Under the pieces are notes generated by a model. It was not told the DNA's origin. It was given only the letters and a program-made list of their open reading frames with translations, and searched no databases. A stretch of 64,000 nt of DNA from PALSA-278 sp963760285 (lineage in GTDB: Bacteria > Acidobacteriota > Terriglobia > Acidiferrales > UBA7541): contig CAVXCI010000001.1 in assembly GCA_963760285.1 (NCBI GenBank), forward strand, positions 558,001 through 622,000, written 5' to 3'. The translations under genes were made by a program, and so were the position numbers. Below, one piece after another: positions 36,290-45,300 of this stretch. Within the stretch, counting starts at the first letter, position 1, and the number at the start of each line of letters is the position of its first letter.

Positions 36290-37768
36290 CTACCAGTGCG
36301 TGCGGATGCGATAGGTCAGCGTGGTTGTCCCATCTTTATCAACCGGGACGCTGAAGCTCACCGTGCTGGCGTCCAGCTTAGTACCCTTAATGCTGGAGCT
36401 GATCACTTCCCAGTCGCCCGGCACCGTTTCGCGTACCTCGACGGTCGCCGCCGAATCCTTGTGGTTGCGCAGCGTAATCTGCCATTCCGCTTCCGCCACG
36501 CGGCGCGAGATCAATTTGTAATCCGTCTGCCGGCGCTCGCACACGATGTCAAAGGCATTCCCCGTGTAGACCGAAACGTCCTCGTCCTTCGGCGTATGGT
36601 TGATATTGTCCTCGCCCGCGAATTGCAACCGTCCCGCGGAATCCGACTGATAAACGCGCACAATTCCCGCCGGAAGTGGAATGCCCAAATCGGACTTCGC
36701 GTCGTTGCGGAATTTGTAATAGACCTTCACCGGTGGTTTTTCCGGTTCGCCCGTTTCGGTGGCGCTGGTGTAGTCGTCCTGGGAGTCCACGCGAAGAATT
36801 TTTTCTATGGCGAAGCTCTTTGCCCCCAGCAGGCTGATCTGTTTGCTTTCCTTATTCTCAATGGAGGTGCGCCGCTCCAGCGTGTAAAGGTGATATTCCC
36901 CAAAGGATTCCTGCCCAAATTGGGGCGCAGCGGCCTTCTCCATGGCCATAACGCCATTGGCTCGCATCATGGGGGATGGCTGTGGCGCGCGATGCAATTC
37001 ACCGGCCACCAGCTGCAGTTGCGCATTGTGATATGCCGCGCCGCTGTTATTGATGAGCGTCACCCAACCATCCAGATCGGCCTGCTTCTCGTCGCGCGAA
37101 ACCGTGAGGACGTAGTCGGCATTCCAGTTCATATCGGCTGTGAGATAGGAGGCCTCCACTTTTTGCGAAGCTGCGCCCCGGTTGTCCAGCAGCCACACCA
37201 GAGTTGGCTCGCTATATAAATTCGAAGGCAGGTCGGGAAAGCGATAGGCCTGAGGCATGATTCCGGTTACGATCTGCCCGTTGATTTTCCACACCGGGGT
37301 GTCGTTGTAAGCCAGCAGTAGCGCCTTGGTCTCTGTCCATTTGGTGGTGTTGTTTTCCTGCTCCTCCTGCACCAGCGTGACTTCCTTGCCCACATATTTG
37401 CGCAACAGCTTGTCGGCGTTGAGCAAGTCGTATTCGTAGTTCTGCTCCACCACGTTCAATTTGGAAGGCTCGCTGAGCGACCGAAAGTGCACTGTGGCCG
37501 GATTGATGCTGGAAGCCACGTCTTCGAAGCGCAGCGGAGCCTGCCCCGAGGGTAGTTGCACCTGCCGTACATCCTTCACCAGCGCGAGATTGGAATTGTA
37601 GACCGTAACGGACAGGTCCACCTGATCCTTGTCGGTGCTCGCTGGCGCGGCGGCAGCAGCAGATTGCGGCGCGGCGCACAACGCGCTGGGGGTTGCAGCC
37701 ACCGGCCCCAGCGCAGAAATAATTGCACATGCAACGAAAAATCCCGACGCTGGACGCGTGTGCCCCAT
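36290..37768 (-). CDS. DUF4139-domain exported protein
   Basis: 492 aa with a signal peptide (SGFFVACAIISALGPVAA) and an Ala-rich linker. The body has the DUF4139 pattern: an N-terminal VTVYNSNLALVKDVRQVQLP beta region, SYLTADMNWNADYVLTVS (the hallmark 'L.YL..GL.W.ADY' type motif), and a C-terminal half with LFRDP-like IPLPAGIVRVYQSD and VPGDWEVISSSI. It is widespread in Acidobacteria and other environmental bacteria, and its function is unknown. It is convergent with the TPR-like gene and divergent from the zinc-ribbon gene. Confidence 0.83.
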   Translation of the reverse strand: MGHTRPASGFFVACAIISALGPVAATPSALCAAPQSAAAAAPASTDKDQVDLSVTVYNSNLALVKDVRQVQLPSGQAPLRFEDVASSINPATVHFRSLSEPSKLNVVEQNYEYDLLNADKLLRKYVGKEVTLVQEEQENNTTKWTETKALLLAYNDTPVWKINGQIVTGIMPQAYRFPDLPSNLYSEPTLVWLLDNRGAASQKVEASYLTADMNWNADYVLTVSRDEKQADLDGWVTLINNSGAAYHNAQLQLVAGELHRAPQPSPMMRANGVMAMEKAAAPQFGQESFGEYHLYTLERRTSIENKESKQISLLGAKSFAIEKILRVDSQDDYTSATETGEPEKPPVKVYYKFRNDAKSDLGIPLPAGIVRVYQSDSAGRLQFAGEDNINHTPKDEDVSVYTGNAFDIVCERRQTDYKLISRRVAEAEWQITLRNHKDSAATVEVRETVPGDWEVISSSIKGTKLDASTVSFSVPVDKDGTTTLTYRIRTHW

Positions 37769-37971
37769 GTTTAGCTCCTTAGCCGCCGCGGCGACGGCAA
37801 AACAAGTTTACCCCCATTGCGCCGCAGTTCTCCCATAGTTCAACACCGGCGCCCGTCACGGTGATTCAAACCGAATTTTGAAGCAGGCGTCGGGCGATTC
37901 CGAGTGCGTGCCGCCGCACAAATAAAGTGGCGGCAAAATCCGCGCTGCTGCGGTAGGCTTTTTCCGGCGCC

Positions 37972-38532
37972 ATGTACACCTGTCCAGAATGCGACACGGA
38001 GATTAACCAGGGCAGTGACGTCTGCCCGGCGTGCGGCGCGGATTTGGCGTCGCGCGGTGGATCGGGCAGCGGCGCGTCCGGGGACGGGGGTTCGCGCAAG
38101 CCCAATTGGAAAAAGACAGCCATTGTGCTGGCCGTCCTGGTCGCGGCCATTTGGGGACTGATGTGGTTCGCGCTGGGATTGTGCCAACCGGGACGTCACG
38201 CCGCATCCGAAGCGCTGGCGCGCGCCTCGCTCACGCAGGTGCGGCAAGCGCTGCAATCCTACGAAACCGCGGAAGGACATTATCCCGACTCGCTCGACGA
38301 ACTCGGCGAACAGGCCGCGGCCGTGCATGCCGCGGCGCAGGCGGCTCGGTCCGCTGGCTACGACTTGCAATATCTGCCGGGCACGCCGGGATTCGATGGC
38401 CGGGTTCATGCCTTTGGTTTGCTGGCGCGTCCCTTGAATTATGGCTCCCGCGATTTTTTTATTGATGAATCAGGAGTGATCCGCGCCAACAGGGAAGGCC
38501 GCCCCGCCACTGCCGAGGACCCACCGGTTTAG
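37972..38532 (+). CDS. Zinc-ribbon membrane protein with pilin-like C-terminal domain
   Basis: 186 aa. An N-terminal double-CxxC zinc ribbon (MYTCPECDTEINQGSDVCPACG, quoted in short) precedes a basic linker. One membrane helix follows (about 46-65, TAIVLAVLVAAIWGLMWFAL). The outer domain has ASLTQVRQALQSYETAEGHYPDSLDEL and ends ...FFIDESGVIRANREG, which resembles the globular part of type II secretion/type IV pilins. It faces outward with the zinc ribbon inside. No characterised orthologue is recognised. Confidence 0.62.
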   Translation: MYTCPECDTEINQGSDVCPACGADLASRGGSGSGASGDGGSRKPNWKKTAIVLAVLVAAIWGLMWFALGLCQPGRHAASEALARASLTQVRQALQSYETAEGHYPDSLDELGEQAAAVHAAAQAARSAGYDLQYLPGTPGFDGRVHAFGLLARPLNYGSRDFFIDESGVIRANREGRPATAEDPPV

Positions 38533-38646
38533 GAAACGTGATTCCGGCAACACAGGTGTGCCGAGGCCTCTTGAATCAGATTTTTTTGCGCTTTGTCGGC
38601 ACGCAAACATTCCACGTCAGAATCGAAGAAGCAGCGACGCGCCAGC

Positions 38647-41600
38647 TCAAAACTCCAGGCGTCCTTGCAGCGCGATCATTCGCGGCGTGCTGTCACCACC
38701 TAGCCCCACGCCAAGCAGTCCGGTCGGCGGCGAGACAGAATATGCCAGCGCGCCGAATCCAGTTTGCGTGGACGGCTTTCCGGGAATTCCGGCCAGCACC
38801 ATGCTGGGAAGTCCAAAATTCGGGTGGTTGAACACGTTGAAGAACTGCCCCTCAACCCGAACCTTCAAGCGCTCGGTGAGGGAAAACCATTTCGTCAGAT
38901 AAAAATCGCTCCAGAAAAAATCAGGTCCGCGCAAGGCATTGCGGCCCAGATCGCCAAACTGGCAATTTCCGGGACTATCCCCGCCCGTGCACGCACCCGT
39001 GCTGGGGTCCACGTCGGAAACAAAGGCATTGGGATTGAGCCACTGGATTGTTCCCGGCTGCGTAACGCCGGGAATCGGTTTGTGTTCGTAAAGCGGCACG
39101 CCTGGAATCACGCTGGCGAATTCCGGGCCGCCTCCCTGCACAATTCCGTTGCCGTTGGCCGAATAGGGCGTGCTCAGGACGGAGAATGGAATGCCGCTAT
39201 GCCAGAAAAATGTTCCTGAAATCTGCCACCCGTTAATCAGGTAGCCTAACGTTCGGTTCTGGACCTTCATCGGCAGTTCATAAACATACTCGGCGTTGAA
39301 ATTTTGACGGATGTCGTAGTCGCACGGGCCGTAATCGCGCGCCAAATCTCCCGGCAACGGAGACAAAATTCCACCGGCGGAAAATTGCAGGAAGCCGCCG
39401 TTGGAGACCGTATCCATGCACCGGCTCCAGGTATAGTTCGCCTGCCCCTGCAATCCGTGCGCCAGCCGTTTCATAGCGGTGAGTTGCAGGCCATCGTAGT
39501 GGCTGTTGGCGCCGGTGGCGAATTGCGTCACCTCCCCGAATCTCCCATCTGCAGGCTGCAAATATGGGTAAGGAGCAAAGCACCCCTGGCAAACGGTCTG
39601 ATAGCCGTTCACCTGCGTCAGATAGGGCTGATTCACGGCGCGCGTGCCAACGTACTGCGCGCGCAGATTTGCGGTACCGCCGAATTCGTGCTCGATTCCA
39701 AAACTCCATTCCATGAAATAAGGAGCGTGGAGCGTGCCGTTGGGAACAGCCGTGATGGCCACGGGGGCGAGGCATGTTGCGGGATTTGAAAGCGGAGAAG
39801 CACATGAAAGCTGACCTTGCGGGAAACCCGCGGTGAAATTCTGATTTGCCGCCACCGTTGCGTCCACGGCGCTCCCGGGCACGCCCGGCGCAATCTCGGC
39901 GCCGCCTGCGGTTCCCAGCAACCCGCCTGTAAATGTTTTCACATAAGGAGGATTCATGCCGATAACGTCCGCCACGCTGCCCGGCATAATGTCGCTGAAA
40001 ATTCCAAAGCCAGTTCGCAGCACGGAATGCGGCTCGAATTGCCAAGCAATCGCGGTTCTCGGTTGCAAGATGGCCAGCGGGGTGGAGGAAAACAGATGTC
40101 CCTCGCCGGTCTGAATCACGGAGTTCAATGGTTGATTCACATCGTGCGGAATGGAATCGAATGCCGCTGGCAAGCGGCCGATCTGGTCGTGCGGATTAAG
40201 CGGATTGGAATTGAAAGTGTCGCGCAGCCCAAAAGTCCAGGTTAGTTTTGGGGTCACTTTCCATGTGTCCTGGGCGTAAAGGTCGAGATTTAGAAAATTG
40301 AAAGGCTCATTCCCAGACGTGGGAAATGTTTCCGTAGCCGTGGAGGCCGCGCCGTAAATGAATTGAGGCAATGTCCGGTAGGTCACTGTGGGGACCGTGC
40401 CCTCGCCGAAGTCGTAGTCGTTGAGGCGAAAGATTCGCGTATTGGTGCCGAATCGCAGTTCGTGCGCGCCTTTGCTCCACTCCAAGTTGTCGTTGATGAA
40501 GAATCGCGTCGCACGGCGGCCCTGCACCCAGGTATTGTCCAGCCCGCCCATTGTTGTAAACGGAGCATTCGCTCCGCTGCCCTGCAGCACAATCGGGAAC
40601 GCTGCCAGCGTGGCTTGGAAATCGGCGGGCGCGAACAGGCTCTCATACCAGGAAAACGCCGGATTGAAGTAGTTCACAAGATTCTGCGAGAAAATGTGCG
40701 TGTAGCCCGCCGCGAAGGAATACAGCGGCTGCGAGGAAACTGAGTCAAAAAGCGGGTTGATGGGATCGGTGTATGCGGCTTGCAGTCCGGTATCGGCCTG
40801 AAAACGGAACCAGGCGCTGTTTTTTTCGTTGACGTTGTAGTCCAGCCGGATGGTCTGTACCTGTTCGTGGTCATCACTGGAATGAGAAATGCTCTGCCGG
40901 TTGGCGCATCCATTTCCGTTTGGCGGACTGCCTACCGCGGGTGACTCGTCCGCATTGAACGGGCATCCCAGGACCGCCAGCGGCGTCCCGTTGGTATTCT
41001 GGTAGAGCGAAAACATTTTCTGGTAGAAAGGCACGGACTGCGGCGTCGCAGGATACGTGGAGCCGGTAATGGAATCGGTCCCGCCCAGCGGCAATTGTTG
41101 AAGCACATAACTCTGGAATGGAGCGGAGGAGACAGTGGTCGCGGTCACGATCGGCAGGGCGATTCGCACCCATTCGCTGTCGAAAAAGAAGAACAGTTTG
41201 TTGTGAATAATCGGCCCGCCCAGGCTTCCGCCAAAGTGATTCACCGTCGAAAGTGGCTTCTGGTTGCCCGGCGTCGCATTGGTAAAAAAATCCGCGGCGT
41301 TCAACGCCGACCCGTTCCAGATTTCGTAAAGATTTCCGTGAAACTGATTCGCGCCGGACTTGGTCACATAATTCACCTGCGACGCGCCATATCGCCCCTG
41401 ATCCACCGCGTATGAGAGAGTATTCACCGTGACTTCGGAAATTGAATTCAGCCCCAGAACCAGGTTGGTGGAAAGTCCGCTGTTCAAATTGGTGAGCGGG
41501 TCATTCGATTCCAGGCCGTCCACGATGTAGCCGTTCGACAAAGCGGGCAGGCCGTTGAATTGCACGTTGCCATAGCCGTTCGAGCTTCCCACAAAGTCGT

Positions 41601-42255
41601 TGCCGCTGCCCGCGGTGTTAATCTGCGCGCCAGCGGCAAACTGCAAGGGGTAGGTCAAGTCGCCGCCGGGATTCGGAAGATTTTCCAGAGCGGGCGCGCC
41701 GAGAGTGGTTGCCGTATTTGCATTTTCCGGATTGATAAGCGCCGCTTCGCTCCTCACCTCCACGGTCTGGCTCGACGGCGCCACGCGCAACATGAAATTG
41801 GCCGTCTGTTTTTGGCCCAGCCCCGCGACCACGTTGTCGTTCTCCTGCGATTGAAAGCCCTCGGCTTCCACTCTCACGCTGTAGGCGCCGGGCGTGAGCT
41901 GCGGGAAATTGAACCGGCCGTCATCATCGGCCTTGGCCGTCCGTTGGAGATGAGTGTCCTGATTGGTGATGGTCACCGTGGCTCCCAGCAGCGGAGTATT
42001 GGTGGCGTCAACTACCCGCCCCACAATGGCGCTGGTGGTTTCTCCTTGACCGAAGGAGGTTGTCGCGAAAAAACTACAGCACAAACCTGCCCAGATGAAC
42101 CCGAACGCGAGGGCGCGCCAGATCACCGGGTATCGAACTCGCGCGCATTGCGCCCTTTTTGCGAAAGCCGACGAAGTCACAGTGTTCCATGGCCTTTCTG
42201 CCGCCCGTACGGCAGATGTTATATTAATCTTGTTTTTTGAAAATATGTTAATCAT
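38647..42255 (-). CDS. Oar-like TonB-dependent outer-membrane receptor with carboxypeptidase-regulatory N-terminus
   Basis: Up to 1202 aa. After the signal region (VIWRALAFGFIWAGLCCSFF, ending near TSFGQ) comes a carboxypeptidase-regulatory/Ig-like domain (ETTSAIVGRVVDATNTPLLG, PQLTPGAYSVRVEAEGF). A plug (LPNPGGDLTYPLQFAAGAQI, YGASQVNYVTKSGANQFHG) and a 22-strand-type barrel follow, finishing with a C-terminal Phe (QGRLEF). This architecture is strongly expanded in Acidobacteria, where it is thought to import oligosaccharides or peptides. The start is uncertain: the ATG at 42255 gives a 43-residue leader of odd composition, and a GTG at 42126 would start directly at the signal peptide. Confidence 0.88.
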   Translation of the reverse strand: MINIFSKNKINITSAVRAAERPWNTVTSSAFAKRAQCARVRYPVIWRALAFGFIWAGLCCSFFATTSFGQGETTSAIVGRVVDATNTPLLGATVTITNQDTHLQRTAKADDDGRFNFPQLTPGAYSVRVEAEGFQSQENDNVVAGLGQKQTANFMLRVAPSSQTVEVRSEAALINPENANTATTLGAPALENLPNPGGDLTYPLQFAAGAQINTAGSGNDFVGSSNGYGNVQFNGLPALSNGYIVDGLESNDPLTNLNSGLSTNLVLGLNSISEVTVNTLSYAVDQGRYGASQVNYVTKSGANQFHGNLYEIWNGSALNAADFFTNATPGNQKPLSTVNHFGGSLGGPIIHNKLFFFFDSEWVRIALPIVTATTVSSAPFQSYVLQQLPLGGTDSITGSTYPATPQSVPFYQKMFSLYQNTNGTPLAVLGCPFNADESPAVGSPPNGNGCANRQSISHSSDDHEQVQTIRLDYNVNEKNSAWFRFQADTGLQAAYTDPINPLFDSVSSQPLYSFAAGYTHIFSQNLVNYFNPAFSWYESLFAPADFQATLAAFPIVLQGSGANAPFTTMGGLDNTWVQGRRATRFFINDNLEWSKGAHELRFGTNTRIFRLNDYDFGEGTVPTVTYRTLPQFIYGAASTATETFPTSGNEPFNFLNLDLYAQDTWKVTPKLTWTFGLRDTFNSNPLNPHDQIGRLPAAFDSIPHDVNQPLNSVIQTGEGHLFSSTPLAILQPRTAIAWQFEPHSVLRTGFGIFSDIMPGSVADVIGMNPPYVKTFTGGLLGTAGGAEIAPGVPGSAVDATVAANQNFTAGFPQGQLSCASPLSNPATCLAPVAITAVPNGTLHAPYFMEWSFGIEHEFGGTANLRAQYVGTRAVNQPYLTQVNGYQTVCQGCFAPYPYLQPADGRFGEVTQFATGANSHYDGLQLTAMKRLAHGLQGQANYTWSRCMDTVSNGGFLQFSAGGILSPLPGDLARDYGPCDYDIRQNFNAEYVYELPMKVQNRTLGYLINGWQISGTFFWHSGIPFSVLSTPYSANGNGIVQGGGPEFASVIPGVPLYEHKPIPGVTQPGTIQWLNPNAFVSDVDPSTGACTGGDSPGNCQFGDLGRNALRGPDFFWSDFYLTKWFSLTERLKVRVEGQFFNVFNHPNFGLPSMVLAGIPGKPSTQTGFGALAYSVSPPTGLLGVGLGGDSTPRMIALQGRLEF

Positions 42256-42261
42256 AGTTTA

Positions 42262-42275
42262 CATCTGTATAGATG
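42262..42275. promoter_or_regulatory. Inverted repeat between the Oar receptor and the DtxR-family gene
   Basis: CATCT-GTAT-AGATG (42262-42275) is a perfect 5-base inverted repeat in the AT-rich 147-base divergent region. It lies 7 bases beyond the annotated Oar start and 130 bases before the regulator. It could be an operator for the neighbouring DtxR-family protein, but it does not match the known DtxR, MntR or SirR consensus. Confidence 0.25.
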
Positions 42276-42402
42276 CGCAGATTACACGAAATGCGGCATG
42301 TGGTACAAGAGAAGAATTGAACCGCGGTGAAAATGGCGGTTGACCTGAAGATGGGTACTGGCGAACGGCGGGCCAAATTATAAATGTTGCGAGGATCCAG
42401 CG

Positions 42403-43065
42403 ATGATCACGATTTCCAAAGAGGATTATCTAAAAGCAATTGCCGAGGCCGAGGCCGAAGGCGAGCGCGTAATCTCCGCCACTCTTGCGCATTGGCTCTC
42501 GGTGACAAGACCGGCGGTGGCTGCGGCCTTAAAGCGCCTGACGAAAGATAACTTGGTCACGATTCGAGATGGCCGAATTCAGTTGACCTCTGAAGGGCGG
42601 CAGGTGGCCGAACGGGTCATCCTGCGCCATCACCTCATCGAACGCATGCTCTCGGAGATATTCGGGATGCCGTGGTACGAACTCCACGATGAAGCAGAAC
42701 GGCTGGAGCACGCCGTTTCTCCGGCCTTTGAAAGAAAGCTGGTCGAAAAACTGGGCCGCAAGGAATCTTGTCCTCATGGAAATGGCCTGGCAATGAAAAA
42801 TCCTGACGAGCGAAGGAGGAAGGGCCTATGCCTTCTCGCCGAAGCGCAGATGGGCGCAAAGTGTCGCGTGTTCAGCGTTTATGAACGGGACCGCGGGCTG
42901 CTGGAATTCTTCGAGCAGAAAGGAATCCGCCCCGGAGTACGGCTCGAAATTCGCGCGCGGAACTACGATGGGACAATCTCTCTGGGGCTTGATGGGAAAC
43001 GAATCAATCTGGGCGTCCCGGCGGCGGAGAGGATCTGGGTCGGCAAAGATCGCCACAGGAATTAG
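42403..43065 (+). CDS. DtxR/MntR-family metal-dependent transcriptional regulator
   Basis: 220 aa. An N-terminal winged helix (ISKEDYLKAIAEAEAEGERV, SVTRPAVAAALKRLTKDNLV) is followed by the metal-binding/dimerisation domain (RHHLIERMLSEIFGMPWYEL, HDEAERLEHAVSPAFERKLV with His/Glu ligands). A C-terminal FeoA/SH3-like domain ends the protein (MGAKCRVFSVYERDRGLLEF, EIRARNYDGTISLGLDGKRI). It represses metal-uptake genes when Fe(II) or Mn(II) binds. It is divergent from the Oar-type receptor. Confidence 0.88.
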   Translation: MITISKEDYLKAIAEAEAEGERVISATLAHWLSVTRPAVAAALKRLTKDNLVTIRDGRIQLTSEGRQVAERVILRHHLIERMLSEIFGMPWYELHDEAERLEHAVSPAFERKLVEKLGRKESCPHGNGLAMKNPDERRRKGLCLLAEAQMGAKCRVFSVYERDRGLLEFFEQKGIRPGVRLEIRARNYDGTISLGLDGKRINLGVPAAERIWVGKDRHRN

Positions 43066-43172
43066 ATCCAATTCTCGAAATGCGGTTTTCGAGCGCCAGC
43101 GCCGGCGCCACCCTGCAGGACAAGGCCATGCGGCCTGGGTTATACTGAGGTCTGCGGCCAACTTCCTTTTGC

Positions 43173-43263
43173 GGAGAGGTGCTGGAGTGGCCGAACAGGG
43201 CTGCCTGCTAAGCAGTTACACCCCAAAAGGGTGTCGGGGGTTCGAATCCCCCCCTCTCCGCCA
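43173..43263 (+). tRNA. tRNA-Ser(GCT)
   Basis: The acceptor stem GGAGAGG (43173-43179) pairs with CCTCTCC (43253-43259), followed by discriminator G and an encoded CCA (43261-43263). The anticodon loop CTGCTAA (43205-43211) gives anticodon GCT at 43207-43209. A long class II variable arm (ACACCC/GGGTGT stem) and the T-arm GGGGG-TTCGAAT-CCCCC are present. This is a complete serine tRNA reading AGC/AGU. It is not tRNA-Sec. A TATACT box at 43141-43146 could be its -10 element. Confidence 0.95.
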
Positions 43264-43371
43264 TCAAGTCTGCGACGTTTTCTCTGTTCCGCCAGTTTAG
43301 GCGAAAGTCCGCAAATTTGGGCCAAAACAGCGCATTCTTAAAGTTCCCGCGGTGCTCATTTTCTCTCCTAG

Positions 43372-43386
43372 GAGTTTGTTGAAAAA
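43372..43386 (+). repeat. Left terminal inverted repeat of the insertion sequence
   Basis: GAGTTTGTTGAAAAA. It matches the right end over GAG-TTGTTGAA with a few mismatches and is preceded by CTAG. Confidence 0.75.
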
Positions 43387-43432
43387 CCCTTGTTACTGCG
43401 CATCGGGAGGGGTGAGGGAACATCTGGTGAGG

Positions 43433-44503
43433 ATGGGCGGAGACGAGAAGCAGCAGGGTGCGATGTTCAGCTACGTGTCGCTGAAGGAGCGAGTGCCGCG
43501 GGATCATCCTCTGCGGGCCATCCGGCGCAACGTGGACGAGATTCTGAAAAGGATGTCGAAACGCTTCGACGAACTCTACGAAGCGAACGGGCGGTCGTCG
43601 ATCCCGCCGGAACGATTGTTGCGGGCCTTGCTGCTGCAGACGTTCTGCTCGGCTCGCAGCGAGCGGCAGTTGATGGAACAGTTGGACTACAACCTGCTGT
43701 TCCGGTGGTTCGTGGGGCTGGAGATGGACGAGGCGGCGTGGAACCACGCGGTGTTCAGCAAGAACCGCGAGCGGCTGCTGAATGAGGAGGTGGCGCGGGA
43801 GTTTTTCGCGGCGGCGCTGGCGCAGGCGAAAGAACATCTTTCCAGCGAGCACTTCACGGTGGACGGGACGCTGATGGAAGCCCGGGCCGGCCAGAAAAGC
43901 TTTCAGCGCAAGGACGGTGGGGGCGGTGCGGCAGGCGGAGGGAATTTTCACGGGGAGAAACGCAGCAACCAGACGCACCAATCGAAGACCGACCCGGAGG
44001 CCCGGCTGTACAGGAAGTCGCAGGGGAGCGAAGCGCGGCTGAGTTATCTGGGGCACGTGATGATGGAGAACCGGAACGGGCTGATCGTGGAGGCCCTGGT
44101 GACGCAGGCGGACGGGACGGCGGAAGCGGATGCGGCGTTGTTGATGGCCGATGCGATCAGGAAGAAGCGGCGCGGGCGGCGGTTCACGCTGGGAGGGGAC
44201 AAGGGGAATGACCGGGAGGAATTGGTGACCACCCTGCAAGGGATGCAAGTGACGCCACACTTCGCGCAGAACGACAAGCAGCGGCGCAGCGCGGGGGATG
44301 GGCGAACAACGCGGCACGCCGGGTATGCTCTCGCGCAGTCGCGGCGGGGAAGGATCGAGCGGGTGTTCGGATGGCTGAAGACAGTGGCGGGAATGCGTAA
44401 AGTGAAACTGCGAGGGCTGGCAAAAGTAGGATGGCTGTTCCAGTATGCGGTGGCGGCTTACAATCTGTGGCGAATTCCGCGGCTGACGTCCACCGAAGCA
44501 TAG
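43433..44503 (+). CDS. IS5-like DDE transposase
   Basis: 356 aa from the ATG at 43433 (preceded by GGTGAGG); in-frame GTG codons slightly upstream are alternatives. The N-terminal DUF772-type region is LKERVPRDHPLRAIRRNVDE and CSARSERQLMEQLDYNLLFR. The catalytic DDE triad is visible as FTVDGTLMEA (first Asp), TLGGDKGND (second Asp) and GRIERVFGWLK (Glu). It is intact, so the element could be active. A long antisense frame over the same region is a shadow. Confidence 0.9.
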   Translation: MGGDEKQQGAMFSYVSLKERVPRDHPLRAIRRNVDEILKRMSKRFDELYEANGRSSIPPERLLRALLLQTFCSARSERQLMEQLDYNLLFRWFVGLEMDEAAWNHAVFSKNRERLLNEEVAREFFAAALAQAKEHLSSEHFTVDGTLMEARAGQKSFQRKDGGGGAAGGGNFHGEKRSNQTHQSKTDPEARLYRKSQGSEARLSYLGHVMMENRNGLIVEALVTQADGTAEADAALLMADAIRKKRRGRRFTLGGDKGNDREELVTTLQGMQVTPHFAQNDKQRRSAGDGRTTRHAGYALAQSRRGRIERVFGWLKTVAGMRKVKLRGLAKVGWLFQYAVAAYNLWRIPRLTSTEA

Positions 44504-44627
44504 AGTAGCGCTGAAGCGACGCTGCGAAGCGACGCCGGGCTGGCCCCGGCGGCAGCGAATCCCTCCCAACAACCAATCCGAACCCGCCTGGCGAGCTGCA
44601 AAGCTAAGATTTTGCCCGCCCCGGCCA

Positions 44628-44642
44628 TTAATTCAACAAGCT
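44628..44642 (-). repeat. Right terminal inverted repeat of the insertion sequence
   Basis: Read on the minus strand it is GAGCTTGTTGAATTA, the inverted partner of 43372-43386. It is followed outward by CTAG. Confidence 0.75.
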
Positions 44643-44646
44643 CCTA

Positions 44647-45300
44647 GGTTCCCCACGCCCCGGCGTTGAACCGGATTGCGCTAGCTATGGAAACGGCGCT
44701 TGGCACCACTCAGAATCTGCTTCTGATTGGGCGAGTCAGGTTTTTCCCTGTTATTCCCTGATCCTGTCCTGTTACCCCCCCTGATAATTTCCCGTTCCAT
44801 TTGAGACTGGAACAGGTGCTCAGGACCACAACTCCGTAAAGGTCCTTGCGTCGGACATGACAACCTCTGAGCGGACGCTCCCCGTACAATCCTGCCACCA
44901 TGTCATGATACCGACTTTTCACGCCTGTACAGGCACACGGTTGTTTTCGAGATATAGTGGCGGATCATCCCTAGCAGAATAGGTCAGAGGCGAGCCAAAC
45001 CGGAACGTACGACAACGGTTGAATTGTCAGCACTTTGCCGCCCCGGACGAAATTCTTGCGCACCGCAGGGCTGCACAAGTGAAAATCCCTGCATGGAAGA
45101 GACATCGCGATTCATGGAATTCGAAAAATTCTCTTTACAGGACTGCCCTGATTTGGAAATATAGGCGGGAAGGTCGTGGAATCTCCTCGTTCCATCGGGC
45201 CGGACCCGATGGGTCTCGATTCCATTTCCAGCCTCATCTTTTGCCGGCCCCTTAGCGAGCAAGGGCAGAGTCGACGAAGGAAAAGATGCGGAGGTCAGCC
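44647..45300. other. Intergenic region between the insertion sequence and the formate dehydrogenase operon
   Basis: No convincing gene on either strand; the short frames here lack coding character or a ribosome binding site. The only clear structure is a hairpin just before the fdh operon (45192-45212). The operon promoter must lie here or in the IS, but I could not identify a consensus sigma-70 or a -24/-12 sigma-54 element. Confidence 0.6.
45192..45212. promoter_or_regulatory. Perfect 8-base hairpin in the leader of the formate dehydrogenase operon
   Basis: CCATCGGG (45192-45199), loop of five bases, CCCGATGG (45205-45212), about 90 bases before the fdhG start. No U-run follows, so it is not an intrinsic terminator. 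It could be an operator or an mRNA structure; the function is unknown. Confidence 0.4.

Larger units (their letters stand above)
43372..44642 (+). mobile_element. Complete IS5-like insertion sequence with CTAG target duplication
   Basis: A 1271-base element bounded by imperfect inverted repeats GAGTTTGTTGAAAAA (left, 43372-43386) and, reading inward on the minus strand from 44642, GAGCTTGTTGAATTA. Each end is flanked by CTAG (43368-43371 and 44643-44646), consistent with a 4-base target-site duplication of the CTAG type seen for IS5 and relatives. It carries one intact transposase gene. It lies just downstream of tRNA-Ser and 660 bases upstream of the formate dehydrogenase operon. Confidence 0.85.

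Noticed and set aside
43173..43263. Possible tRNA-Sec (selC) near the selenoprotein operon
   Set aside because: The anticodon is GCT and the acceptor/T-arm geometry is that of a normal serine tRNA; it cannot read UGA.
43230..43263. tRNA-Ser 3' end as an attachment site of an integrative element
   Set aside because: No integrase gene and no second copy of the tRNA 3' end were seen in the window; the IS next to it inserted independently with its own CTAG duplication.
43208..44572. 454-codon minus-strand frame across the transposase
   Set aside because: Arg/Pro/Leu-rich composition typical of an antisense shadow. The plus strand encodes an intact DDE transposase with inverted repeats, and the frame also overlaps the tRNA.
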